A program made the position numbers and the translations under genes. Source: a virus. From it: a DNA stretch of 45,130 nt. This document shows positions 1-8,048 of the stretch, piece by piece. Location: IMG/VR virus record IMGVR_UViG_3300035670_000398, positions 1-45,130 of that record. The stretch is one strand, 5' to 3'. The notes beneath the pieces were generated by a model. That model did no database searches. It had not been told where the DNA came from and worked only from the letters and a program-made list of their open reading frames with translations. The first letter of the stretch is position 1. Every line of letters starts with the position of its first letter.

Positions 1-183
1 CTTTCATCCGCTCCGAGCGGCGGGAAAGGCGGGAAACTAGTTAGGGTTATCCAACGGCATCGCCGGACTAATGCGGAGCGTTCACGGCTTGCCAAGTTGC
101 GCTGCAATCGCATTGCACGAGCCACAGCTAAGTTGGGGTTTAATCCAATCCATGTTACTGCTAATTACTTGGCGACTAAGTAA
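1..183 (+). CDS. C-terminal end of an unidentified basic protein (partial)
   Basis: Frame 1 is open from the first base to a TAA at 181-183, giving 60 residues without a start, so the gene begins outside the window. The peptide is strongly basic, rich in Arg and Lys with Gly near the front, as in nucleic-acid-binding tails. It is followed 18 bases later by a strong terminator, which supports a real gene end. I do not recognise the family. If the window ends are joined, a stop codon lies only three codons upstream with no ATG, GTG or TTG between, so the gene is not completed by the right end. Confidence 0.6.
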   Translation, partial: LSSAPSGGKGGKLVRVIQRHRRTNAERSRLAKLRCNRIARATAKLGFNPIHVTANYLATK

Positions 184-200
184 CTAGTAACTCTACTCTA

Positions 201-236
201 AACCCCTATGGTATAACTTACCATAGGGGTTTTTTA
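201..236 (+). terminator. Rho-independent terminator
   Basis: A 13-bp perfect stem (201-213 with 219-231) encloses the 5-base loop TAACT. A run of six T follows at 230-235. It ends transcription of the gene finishing at 183 and insulates the terminase leader. Confidence 0.92.
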
Positions 237-320
237 TTGCCATCCTATATTCCATATAACTTCTACTTCTATCTTTACCCCTTGGGGTTTTGGTTTGTTG
301 GCTGTTCGCATTCATGTTAT

Positions 321-349
321 TTGACCCCCTATATATGCTTTTGTATATA
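321..349 (+). promoter_or_regulatory. Candidate sigma-70 promoter in the terminase leader
   Basis: TTGACC (321-326) is spaced 17 bases from TATATA (344-349), each one base from the bacterial -35 and -10 consensus. It lies in very AT-rich DNA between the terminator and terS. In such DNA a TATATA is easily found by chance, so this rests mainly on the -35 box and the exact spacing. Confidence 0.45.
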
Positions 350-719
350 AATGTATAGATATATGTATATATATGGTATATAAAATATCTTAGACTAAGA
401 AAAAAAAAGTAGAAAAAACTTAAGTAGAGAAGATAGCAGTAGAGATAACTAAAGAGATATAAATATAGCTAACTATAGCTAACCAAAAACAATAGTCTAG
501 CAATCCACAACACTAAAGTTAAGAGAGCCAGAGGCTAGGTATACTAAATGCACACCGCAAACACACAATACCACTATGCAATCCTAGATACCTACCCTAT
601 ACCCCCTCGATCCTTCTACTTGCCGAAGGCAGATACGCTCTTACAAAATAGCCATCTGCGATGTCCGACACTGCGTGATAAGGGTAGAGTTAACTATAGT
701 GTAGTAGGCTAGTTGAGAG
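350..719. other. Long non-coding leader, AT- and purine-rich
   Basis: No convincing gene is seen between the terminator and terS. The first part is a TATA-rich stretch followed by an A-run and purine-rich DNA. The second part holds an inverted repeat, GCAGAT (about 629) with ATCTGC (about 653). It may be a leader RNA, an origin-like AT-rich region or a binding site for terminase or the activator; the sequence does not decide. Confidence 0.5.
464..483. repeat. Tandem 10-mer, two copies
   Basis: TATAGCTAAC occurs twice back to back at 464-473 and 474-483. A related TAACTATAG occurs again near 690. The function is unknown; it could be a protein-binding site in the leader. Confidence 0.6.
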
Positions 720-735
720 TGGCACGAGAGATGCT
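720..735 (+). promoter_or_regulatory. Sigma-54 (-24/-12) promoter P1, upstream of terS
   Basis: The sequence TGGCACGAGAGATGCT fits the RpoN consensus TGGCACG-N4-TTGC at every fixed position except one (A for T at the first base of the -12 box). The GG (721-722) and GC (733-734) are exactly 12 bases apart, as required. Transcription would start near 746, about 90 bases before terS. A short dyad (736-754: ATGTAGTA, loop GCT, TACTATGT, with two G-T pairs) follows directly. Confidence 0.82.
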
Positions 736-750
736 ATGTAGTAGCTTACT

Positions 751-822
751 ATGTTAAAAGATATAATCGAACAAGCACCATTAAGTAAGACGGGGGAAGT
801 GGGGATCAAATGGAAAAGATAA
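751..822 (+). CDS. Possible 23-residue leader peptide
   Basis: An ATG at 751 opens a 23-codon frame ending TAA at 820-822, just downstream of the predicted P1 start and 12 bases before terS. There is no clear ribosome binding site. It could be a leader peptide or chance. Confidence 0.22.
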   Translation: MLKDIIEQAPLSKTGEVGIKWKR

Positions 823-834
823 CTACGAAAGTAG

Positions 835-1242
835 ATGCCTGACATCAATCAACAAATAGTAGTTGCCTACGAGGAAGCAGGGTTAACTCCAGAAGAGATC
901 GCAGCCGATCTAGAGATGGAATTAACCGCGGTCAAACTAGCTTTAGCCCAGTCCAGTGCAACCTATCGTAAGGCAATAGGAAAGGAGACAGAAGATATCT
1001 CCGATAACGAAGTTATCGAGATGAAGGAGATTATAAAGGGTATTGCTCGCACACAGCAGTTTGATAATCCAGGTGTAGCATTAAAGGCAGCTACATGGGT
1101 TTATAACGAAAAGAAGGGGCGCAATGACTTACAAGTAATGAGAGACAATCAAGTAAACGTAGTTATTTTCAATGAACGTCTTTCTAGGGCACGTGAACGA
1201 ATGTTAGAGATGAAGAAGGAAGCTAAGCTGATTGAAGTTTGA
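835..1242 (+). CDS. terS: Terminase small subunit (putative)
   Basis: This 135-residue helical protein lies directly before the large terminase. Its N-terminal 45 residues look like a helix-turn-helix (AGLTPEEIAADLEMELTAVK, about 15-34), the usual DNA-recognition region of small terminases, followed by a helical oligomerisation region and a basic, Met-rich tail. It would bind the packaging site and regulate the large subunit. A stop codon precedes ATG 835 in frame, so the start is fixed, although the ribosome binding site is weak. The stop overlaps the terL start by 11 bases. The assignment rests on position, size and the HTH pattern. Confidence 0.72.
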   Translation: MPDINQQIVVAYEEAGLTPEEIAADLEMELTAVKLALAQSSATYRKAIGKETEDISDNEVIEMKEIIKGIARTQQFDNPGVALKAATWVYNEKKGRNDLQVMRDNQVNVVIFNERLSRARERMLEMKKEAKLIEV

Positions 1243-2734
1243 TTTCACAACGCCCTTTGAGTTTGTTACCCTTTATGATGAGCATCTACTCTCAGGTAGA
1301 GCATCGCTTCATGGTTGGCAAATAGAAACTCTAGAGAAACTCGGTCAGGTGAAACCTAGCGAGGCGGTGCCTTATCGTTTAGCAATGGTAGCTGCAAATG
1401 GTAGTGGGAAAGACAAGTATATAGTCGCACCATTTTGCTTATGGTTCCTATTAAGTAAACTTAACTCAAGAGTGATAGTAACATCAGCCTCCGCACAACA
1501 GTTAGACTCACAAACCGAGAATTACATCCGTAGATTAGCTCAACACTTTAATAAGGAGCATGGTGAAGAAATCATTAGAGTCGTCAAGCGATACATATCA
1601 TGTCCGCTCACTGGCAGTGAGATACGATTGTTTGCCACAGATGAAGCTGGAAAAGCGGAAGGTTATCATCCACTGGAGCCAGGAGCAGAGATGGCCATTG
1701 TCTGTGGCGAGGCTAAGTCCATCGCGGAAGATATCTATGAAGCCCTGGGAACATGTAGTGGATTTAATTACTGGATAGATATCTCAACGCCAGGTGTGCC
1801 ACTAGGGACATTCTATCGAATGGCAACTGAAGGTGCAAAGCATGGAGTAGATTTCAAAAGAGTAACATCATATGATTGTGCACATATAAGTAGAGAGACA
1901 ATCGAGTTCGATAAGTTCCGCTATGGGGAGAACTCACCAAGGTTTCGCAGTAAGCACTTAGCCTTATTTACTTCCCTTGATGGTGCATACATTCTAACAA
2001 GAGAGATAATTGATAAATACATAGGTAATGTATCCGAGCGTAGAGATGGTATCAAAAGGGCCGGCTTAGACTTTGGCGCAGGCGGCGATGAAACAGTTTT
2101 ATCTGTCTGGGATGGCAACACACAAATAGCCTCAGATGGTTATACCAATGAAGATACAGAAGCAACTGTCCGCTGGGTTATACAGAAAATCAAAGAATAT
2201 TCCCTCGACCCAGGTCGCATATTCGCCGATGATGGTGGTGTCGGACGTGGAATGATATTCAGCTTGCGCGATAAAGGATATGATGTCAATAGATGTTTAG
2301 CCCAGTCGCCGGCAATAGATAAGAGAGACTTTCTCAATAGGGGTGCAGAGCTGTGGTGGAGCTTTGCAAGATGCTATGAAGCAGGGATGTTAAAAATATT
2401 ACCAAACAAAGTACTTATTGAACAGCTCTCTACACGCAAATATAAGCAACCTTCTGGTGGCAAGATAAGATTAATATCGAAGAAGGAAATGAAAGCCGAA
2501 GGCTTGCCATCACCAGACCATGCTGATGCTGCCATTTTAGCCCATACGGGACGCGGATTAGAGTCCTATATGGAACTGCCTAGGGATAATGGTAAAGTAA
2601 CTGTATCTGCTATGTCGACTAAAGATATAGAAGCAGAACTTGAGAGGCGACGTTACGGCGGAGGACGAAGTGATTTAGTAGTAAAAGCAATAACAAATCC
2701 AGCTTTGCTGGTAAGGAGGTTACATGAGCGATAG
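1232..2734 (+). CDS. terL: Terminase large subunit (packaging ATPase/nuclease)
   Basis: This 500-residue protein has the two-domain layout of large terminases. The Walker A loop is AANGSGKD (about 54-61). The RNase H-like nuclease acidic residues are in LDFGAGGDE (about 280), ADDGG (about 332) and PDHADAA (about 429). It powers DNA translocation into the prohead at the portal and cuts the concatemer. The start is a TTG at 1232, because a stop codon lies immediately upstream in frame and the first ATG would remove the N terminus. It overlaps terS by 11 bases and the portal gene by 11 bases, implying translational coupling. Confidence 0.93.
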   Translation: MKFDFTTPFEFVTLYDEHLLSGRASLHGWQIETLEKLGQVKPSEAVPYRLAMVAANGSGKDKYIVAPFCLWFLLSKLNSRVIVTSASAQQLDSQTENYIRRLAQHFNKEHGEEIIRVVKRYISCPLTGSEIRLFATDEAGKAEGYHPLEPGAEMAIVCGEAKSIAEDIYEALGTCSGFNYWIDISTPGVPLGTFYRMATEGAKHGVDFKRVTSYDCAHISRETIEFDKFRYGENSPRFRSKHLALFTSLDGAYILTREIIDKYIGNVSERRDGIKRAGLDFGAGGDETVLSVWDGNTQIASDGYTNEDTEATVRWVIQKIKEYSLDPGRIFADDGGVGRGMIFSLRDKGYDVNRCLAQSPAIDKRDFLNRGAELWWSFARCYEAGMLKILPNKVLIEQLSTRKYKQPSGGKIRLISKKEMKAEGLPSPDHADAAILAHTGRGLESYMELPRDNGKVTVSAMSTKDIEAELERRRYGGGRSDLVVKAITNPALLVRRLHER

Positions 2735-4460
2735 ATTATTCAACTATGCAACAGCTAGTGAGAAAATCCGAACACTAATCAATAATTGGACAGAGGCACG
2801 TAGTGACGCTGAACAGCGACGTGAAGCAAGAGACTTGGATGTTGAGGTAGAGGAATTACAGCGTCAAGGGAAATTAAAGAGTGATGAAACACTAATACCT
2901 ATTCGTGTAATTGATAGTAATATTAAACGAGAAAAGCCCGCCTATCTAGCCTTCATAACTCAAGCGAAACGAGTTGCCATCTTCAAGCCAGTCAAAGATA
3001 AAACAATCTCTGTAGTAGAACTAGAGAAAGCTTTCTCCGAAGGGATGCAGTATTCAGGATGGGAGATACCTTTCTTCAAGGTTATTGATGGCGGACAACT
3101 TCATGGATGGGATGCTATAGAAGTCGAATATGATGAAACTAAACCATTAAACGTTGGTATTGATCACGTTGGCAATGATAACCTTCTATTCCCAAGAAAG
3201 GCACGTAAGCTGGAAAGCTGTGAAAGAATAGCGAGAAGGTATGAGTTATCAGCATATCAGTTGCGTGAGTTTGTCAAGGATTATGGCTTTAGCCTTGAGC
3301 AAGTAGATAAGATCATTGGCGACTGTCAAGATGAGGAAAAGCTCTTTGAGATATATAAAGTCTATTTCAAGTCAGACAAACTAGTTTATATCTCATGGTA
3401 CAGTAAAGATGGTTCCGACTGGATTAAGCCGCCTGAGCCGTTATGGTTAGGAAGAATGACGAAAGAGCAAGTTTTATCTACGAAGTTGGTGGAACAGCCA
3501 GTGATAGATACGTCTACTGGGTTGTCTACTGTGACGCAGGTAGAGGTTCCCTTTAATGAAACAGTAGAAAAGAAGGTCTATGAATCCTCCTATCCTATTA
3601 AACTCTATACCTACGATATCACTGAGCAGCCAGAAGTAACTAAGCAGAAAGGTCGTGCTTTCATTGACTCACCACGACAAGAGGCGCAAACAGCTATCTG
3701 GTCCTCTTTCGTTAATGGTGTTGTTCGTGCGTCAAATGTCTATGGTTCCCCGGCGACTCCAGGGGATAACGGCAGTTTGAAACAGATAGAGCTTAAACTC
3801 GAACATGGTAAGTTTTATAACAATCCTATTAACTTCTGGCATACTGACTATCCTCCTATTCAAGTAATTGACGCTGCCAACCGATTAGATGTAAAGAATC
3901 AAGAGGAAACTGGCCAAACGGCTTACAGCGTGCTAACTCGGAAAGATACCGAGAAAACTGCTACTGAACTTAACATGGCAGAGAAGCAGAGTCAACTTCT
4001 CTCTAGCGTACAAGTTACCTTGCTGGCGACTTTCGTCCGCGATGTCTATAGTTATGTATGGTTGTTGGTTCAGAACTATGCACTTAATGGACAAGTTCAG
4101 TTAGGATTAGTTTCTCCTGAGGTTATAGGCGCACTCTATGACTTAGCCGCCGCCGGTTCTGTCGATGTAGTGGAACGAGCCGAGAAAATGAATCAACGGA
4201 TGCAAATGTGGGCGACTATTTCTAATACTCCATTGGCCACCGACTTCTTGGTTGATATTCTTCGTGAGACATTCCCTACGGATATTCACCGCTATGAGGA
4301 AGTTCTACGGAAGGGAGATCCAAAGGCTGTTGCATTACGCACTATATTGCAATTAGTGCAGAGTGTAGCTATAGATGAGAATGGACAAACTCGCCCTGAG
4401 TTTAAACCATATCAAGAACAACTCGCACAAGTAGTTGAGCAAATTGGAAGTCTTATATGA
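2724..4460 (+). CDS. Portal protein (head-tail connector)
   Basis: This 578-residue protein follows terL and precedes the scaffold, the usual portal position and size. The C-terminal half contains the mixed helical region seen in podovirus-type portals, including the YSVLTRKDTEKTATE stretch and a long helix around LLATFVRDVYSYVWLLVQ. It forms the ring through which DNA enters and leaves. A perfect AAGGAGGT ribosome binding site lies just before ATG 2724, inside the end of terL. The stop overlaps the next start (ATGA). Confidence 0.88.
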   Translation: MSDRLFNYATASEKIRTLINNWTEARSDAEQRREARDLDVEVEELQRQGKLKSDETLIPIRVIDSNIKREKPAYLAFITQAKRVAIFKPVKDKTISVVELEKAFSEGMQYSGWEIPFFKVIDGGQLHGWDAIEVEYDETKPLNVGIDHVGNDNLLFPRKARKLESCERIARRYELSAYQLREFVKDYGFSLEQVDKIIGDCQDEEKLFEIYKVYFKSDKLVYISWYSKDGSDWIKPPEPLWLGRMTKEQVLSTKLVEQPVIDTSTGLSTVTQVEVPFNETVEKKVYESSYPIKLYTYDITEQPEVTKQKGRAFIDSPRQEAQTAIWSSFVNGVVRASNVYGSPATPGDNGSLKQIELKLEHGKFYNNPINFWHTDYPPIQVIDAANRLDVKNQEETGQTAYSVLTRKDTEKTATELNMAEKQSQLLSSVQVTLLATFVRDVYSYVWLLVQNYALNGQVQLGLVSPEVIGALYDLAAAGSVDVVERAEKMNQRMQMWATISNTPLATDFLVDILRETFPTDIHRYEEVLRKGDPKAVALRTILQLVQSVAIDENGQTRPEFKPYQEQLAQVVEQIGSLI

Positions 4461-4705
4461 GTCTAGCAACAATAAGATTGCAGAAAGAAGTTGAGAAGCC
4501 CTTTGATCCTGTTGAGCATAACATGGCTCTATGGAGAGAGCTAGATGAAACAAAGTATTTCGTCTCAGGGTTGCGAAGCATAGTTAGGGAACTACAAGAT
4601 AGGGCTATGGAAATTGGTGGCGAGAAGGCATTAGAACTACTCGCTCAATGTAAGGTAATAAACAAAGTAATAATAACAATAGAAAAAGGAACTAAGTATG
4701 AGTAA
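4457..4705 (+). CDS. Unknown small protein between portal and scaffold
   Basis: This 82-residue, mostly helical, charged protein is coupled by an ATGA overlap to the portal gene and overlaps the scaffold start by 8 bases. It has no signal peptide or membrane segment. The position suggests a role in head assembly, but no family is recognised. Confidence 0.7.
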   Translation: MSLATIRLQKEVEKPFDPVEHNMALWRELDETKYFVSGLRSIVRELQDRAMEIGGEKALELLAQCKVINKVIITIEKGTKYE

Positions 4706-5717
4706 GGTCATCCCGTTGGGAGAAGAAGTGTTGGAAGTTAAAGACGGTGCAGTGGAAGTGCCAGTAGAAACTACAAAGGTAGAGGCTACACAGGAAACGC
4801 CTATAGAGACAAGTCCGGTCGGACCGGGTAGGGAAGAGGTAAAGGAAACTGTAGAGGTAGATGAGGATGTAGTAAGATTGGAGGACTTCCAAAAATCTAA
4901 TGAACCAAAAGCTCCATTGGCTAAAGCTAAAGTTAAGGAAAGGGATCTTGCTGACTTCGAAGAAGCTGACAAACCGCTGTTCCGCCAGATGTCAAACGAG
5001 GCATTTGAAAGGGCAGCGACAATATATCGTGAAAGGAAGCGACTGGCAGCGGACCTAGAAGCGACAAAGAAACAGGTTAGTGAATCTTCTAAATTCCCTA
5101 AGTCTTATGCAGAGCATCCAGAAGCATACGTCTTAGACCCACGTTACAGTGAGAATCTCCAAGTAGTGTCACAGGGACAAGCGGAGCTTGCACACTGGCG
5201 TGAACAATATAAGAAGCTTCGTCAAGGTGAAGATTGGGAGGATTTGGAAGTTAAGGATGGTAAGGTAGTTAAGGTTACTCGTCCGCCTTCCGCCGAAGCC
5301 GAGGCAGATATTCTTGGTTACATAAATAATACCAATCAAGCTATGCAACAAGCTCGCATGGAGATTGGTAACTTGCGTAATAGCTTTAAAGCCTCTCACC
5401 AAAGTGTCGTTGCAAACCTTCGTGAGACAGAGAACAACTTGTTTCCACAATATAAAGACTGGGATAAGACTGTTAAGGAAAACCAGTATGTTGCCACTAT
5501 GGTCAACGCTTTGGCGGAAAGGGGACTAAGTTCCAATATCCTAGCTCCCACAGTAGCGAAGCTTTATGCCGCTTTGATGCAGGTCATAAAGACAAAGCCG
5601 TCAGTTGAAAAGCCTAAGATGCCAAACTCCGCTGCTATCGTTGACGGTGCTGGTGCTACAGTTGACGATGGTGATAAGGTATCTATGGCGGAGTTCGACA
5701 AATACCTAAAACGTTAG
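4698..5717 (+). CDS. Scaffolding protein (putative)
   Basis: This 339-residue protein directly precedes the capsid gene. The first 70 residues are very acidic and Val/Glu/Pro-rich, and the middle is long charged helix (about 100-270) likely to form coiled coil. The C terminus ends in a short basic tail (KYLKR). These are standard features of scaffolds, whose basic C terminus binds capsid subunits and which leave the mature head. No protease signature is seen. Confidence 0.8.
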   Translation: MSKVIPLGEEVLEVKDGAVEVPVETTKVEATQETPIETSPVGPGREEVKETVEVDEDVVRLEDFQKSNEPKAPLAKAKVKERDLADFEEADKPLFRQMSNEAFERAATIYRERKRLAADLEATKKQVSESSKFPKSYAEHPEAYVLDPRYSENLQVVSQGQAELAHWREQYKKLRQGEDWEDLEVKDGKVVKVTRPPSAEAEADILGYINNTNQAMQQARMEIGNLRNSFKASHQSVVANLRETENNLFPQYKDWDKTVKENQYVATMVNALAERGLSSNILAPTVAKLYAALMQVIKTKPSVEKPKMPNSAAIVDGAGATVDDGDKVSMAEFDKYLKR

Positions 5718-5729
5718 CCTAGCAAGGCT

Positions 5730-5745
5730 TGGCATGGAATATGCT
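5730..5745 (+). promoter_or_regulatory. Sigma-54 (-24/-12) promoter P2, upstream of the capsid gene
   Basis: The sequence TGGCATGGAATATGCT has GG at 5731-5732 and GC at 5743-5744, the exact 12-base RpoN spacing. It closely resembles P1 and P4 (TGGCAYG, purine-rich spacer, ATGCT). It sits in the only sizeable gap of the head operon, 13 bases after the scaffold stop, and would start transcription near 5756, giving the capsid gene its own mRNA. Confidence 0.82.
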
Positions 5746-5777
5746 CTTACCTTACTTGCTACTTCAAGGTAAGGGCA
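5742..5777 (+). promoter_or_regulatory. Dyad overlapping the P2 -12 element; capsid 5' leader hairpins
   Basis: TGCTCTTACCTT (5742-5753) pairs with AAGGTAAGGGCA (5766-5777) over 12 bp with one G-T pair and a 12-base loop. The left arm begins at the TGC of the -12 box. No T-run follows, so it is not a classical terminator; an operator or an mRNA-end structure is more likely. Two smaller hairpins (GCGT/ACGC near 5798; CACC-GCAA-GGTG near 5812) lie further along. Confidence 0.7.
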
Positions 5778-5852
5778 TACCAATAATGCTTCTAAAGCGT
5801 AGGGCAACGCAACACCGCAAGGTGAAACTTAACATTGTAGATTGTATTTAGT

Positions 5853-7136
5853 ATGCCTAATCAAATTGATCTACCAGCATGTGCAAGTCTGTGGACCGAA
5901 CAGGACCGCACTTTGTATAACAAGCTGGATTTTTACTTGGCTAAAACCCAGGTAGATTACTTCAAACGGTACAATCGTTGGCAGAAGGTTCTCTCTCCTA
6001 TTAAATGGAGTGCTAACCAAGGGCCGACGATGAAAGGTGTCCGAAAGGTTCGTCCGCCGATCCTTCGTGGACAGTTTCTCCCTAACGCTATTGACTCCCT
6101 TTCTAAGAAGGATGTCATTGAAGTTCGGGAAACGAGCGAGCAAGTCAAGGTGTATAAGCATCGCTTCGAGTCACAACTGATGCAGTTCCTTCCGTCCTTC
6201 CAGGACTTTATGAACGATCACGTTGATAAGACTAACGAAGGGATTGTTGAGCTTATCGCTGCGAATGTCGACATCTTCTATCGCACAGCTATCTTCCACG
6301 GATCTCCGAATGTGTGGATTGCTGGCAAGAAAGGTGGCACTGCTGAGTTGACTGGTATGCAATGGTGGCAGTCTCCTACTATTGCTTTGTCTAAGACGGC
6401 TGCTGAACTTAAAGCAAATCTGTTGCTTGTCGGTAGTAATCTTAGCCTTAAGCAAATCAGTAAGGCTGCATCAACTATGGAGTTGGACCTTGGTGTTACT
6501 CCTTACAGCGGTGGCGAACTGGCTGATGGCACTGATGGTAAAGCGTTGACTGGTAAGTATCTTCTTATCACTTCTAGTGAAGTGTGGAATAACTTCCCAT
6601 TTGATAGCTTCCTCCAGGAGAATCGTCAGATTGACTTGAACATCGTTACTCAAGGTTTTACTGGCTCCCTTTGGGGTCGTATTACTGCTATGTTCGAGCG
6701 GTTCCCTATGCGTCTGGATGCTAATGGTAACGTTGTGGCTCCTGAGACTGTAGTTATGGATGCTAATTCGTACGCTAATGGCGATACGGTTATGAATCCT
6801 GACTATGTTAATGCGCCGTTCGAGGTTGCGTTCCTGTGTGGGGCTGAAGGATGGAAGTCTATCCAAGTTGGTCCTCCGCCTAAGGACTTCGCGTCTGGTG
6901 AGATGTCTATGAAGGCATTTCGCGCACTTGACTGGAATGGTAAAGTGCAAAAGACGAAGGATGTTATGGTCAACTGTCTCAATGAAGCTGGTGCTGTTGT
7001 GCAGGATCTTAACAAATACGGTGAATACTTGCAGTTGATCTCTCAGATTGCTATGGGTATTCTTCCTATTCAACGTAAGAACATCGTTCCCATCATCTTC
7101 GCTCGGCAGCGTGTTGGTGCGAGCGTTAACGCTTAA
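5853..7136 (+). CDS. Major capsid protein
   Basis: This 427-residue protein follows the scaffold and has its own promoter and structured leader, as expected for the most abundant virion protein. Its codon use shifts towards GGT, GCT and CGT compared with the neighbouring genes, a sign of high expression. It presumably has the HK97 fold; the subfamily is not recognised. There is no clear ribosome binding site within 15 bases of ATG 5853, which is odd for such a gene, while the next gene has a good one (AAGGAG). Confidence 0.87.
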   Translation: MPNQIDLPACASLWTEQDRTLYNKLDFYLAKTQVDYFKRYNRWQKVLSPIKWSANQGPTMKGVRKVRPPILRGQFLPNAIDSLSKKDVIEVRETSEQVKVYKHRFESQLMQFLPSFQDFMNDHVDKTNEGIVELIAANVDIFYRTAIFHGSPNVWIAGKKGGTAELTGMQWWQSPTIALSKTAAELKANLLLVGSNLSLKQISKAASTMELDLGVTPYSGGELADGTDGKALTGKYLLITSSEVWNNFPFDSFLQENRQIDLNIVTQGFTGSLWGRITAMFERFPMRLDANGNVVAPETVVMDANSYANGDTVMNPDYVNAPFEVAFLCGAEGWKSIQVGPPPKDFASGEMSMKAFRALDWNGKVQKTKDVMVNCLNEAGAVVQDLNKYGEYLQLISQIAMGILPIQRKNIVPIIFARQRVGASVNA

Positions 7137-7148
7137 GGAGATACGACT

Positions 7149-7634
7149 ATGAAGAAACTTCTTGTTCTATTGGCCCTTAGTGCAATTACTGGTTATAGTG
7201 CTACTTTGAGTTTCGTCTCTGGTAGTGTTACTAATAAGTCGTTGCTTACTTCGGGGATTGGTATTCATGCGCTGACGTTGGCGAATACTTCCACTAACAC
7301 TATCCAGGTGTTCTTGGTTGATACGCCTACGGCTTTTCACACTAATGTTGTTGGTGCTTACACAAACTATACGTTGTGGGCTACCAACTTCACTAATACT
7401 GTGATTGCATCGTCTGGAGTTACCAACAGTTACATCTACACTAACGTGATGCGTTCACTGACTAACACTGTCGCAGCCGCTATGTATAATTACACTGTTG
7501 TTGGCTCGTTTGCGATTCCGGCTGGTGAAACCCTATACGTTCCATATGCTGCTCCGTTGAACACTTACTTCGGTTTGTGTGTAACGAATAGCGATGCGTG
7601 TACGTACACTATTAACTATTCCCCTCAGAAATAA
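7149..7634 (+). CDS. Secreted Thr/Asn-rich protein with signal peptide, behind the capsid gene
   Basis: This 161-residue protein starts with a classical Sec signal (MKKLLVLLALSAITGYSA, cleavage near residue 18). The rest is Thr-, Asn- and Tyr-rich with repeated TNT/TNY motifs and beta character. It lies 12 bases after the capsid stop with a good AAGGAG site, so it should be expressed with the capsid. A decoration or surface protein would fit the position, but the signal peptide argues for export to the envelope. The function is unknown. Confidence 0.75.
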   Translation: MKKLLVLLALSAITGYSATLSFVSGSVTNKSLLTSGIGIHALTLANTSTNTIQVFLVDTPTAFHTNVVGAYTNYTLWATNFTNTVIASSGVTNSYIYTNVMRSLTNTVAAAMYNYTVVGSFAIPAGETLYVPYAAPLNTYFGLCVTNSDACTYTINYSPQK

Positions 7635-7645
7635 GGGGATGACCA

Positions 7646-7683
7646 GGGGAAGCAAGCTGTAAGAGATTATGGCTTGCTTCCCC
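7646..7683 (+). terminator. Strong hairpin after the capsid unit (terminator or attenuator)
   Basis: GGGGAAGCAAGC (7646-7657) and GCTTGCTTCCCC (7672-7683) form a perfect 12-bp stem with a 14-base loop, 12 bases after the stop at 7634. The following AAATCACTTTT is only a weak U-tract. It may partly end or process the abundant capsid mRNA and lower expression of the genes beyond. Confidence 0.7.
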
Positions 7684-7694
7684 AAATCACTTTT

Positions 7695-8048
7695 ATGAAT
7701 CAATCTATTATTGTTCGCTGCCCCACTCATCAAATTTTTACTTCTGGTGGATTAACTGGTGGCTTTCGTATTTGTCCTACTGATTGTAATGTTCGCGGCA
7801 TCTTTGGTTATATCACTTCTGCCAACGATACATTCATTCAACTCTTTGATAAATCTACAGAACCTGTCACTGGTGATATTCCTTTAATGGTATGGGTAGC
7901 TAGAGCAGGGGATAATTTCTTTTGTCAAATTCCGCCAGATGGGTTGCCATTTGTCTATGGACCTTGGCTTAAGTTTAGTTCTACTGCCAATGTGCTGACT
8001 CCACAAGATGTGACTGCTGTCGTTAGTGGAACTATTATCCGCCCGTGA
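7695..8048 (+). CDS. Unknown 117-residue virion-region protein
   Basis: I chose ATG 7695, because the longer TTG start at 7674 lies inside the hairpin arm. The protein is beta-rich with three Cys in the first half (IIVRCPTHQ, FRICPTDCNVRG) and no signal peptide, unlike its neighbours. It overlaps the next gene by GTGA. It may be a small head or tail component. The ribosome binding site is poor, perhaps because the upstream hairpin sets expression. Confidence 0.65.
   Translation: MNQSIIVRCPTHQIFTSGGLTGGFRICPTDCNVRGIFGYITSANDTFIQLFDKSTEPVTGDIPLMVWVARAGDNFFCQIPPDGLPFVYGPWLKFSSTANVLTPQDVTAVVSGTIIRP

Noticed and set aside
6471-7073. 200-codon open frame on the minus strand of the capsid gene
   Set aside because: It is a long antisense frame caused by the biased codon use of the capsid gene; the product has no sensible composition and no start signals.
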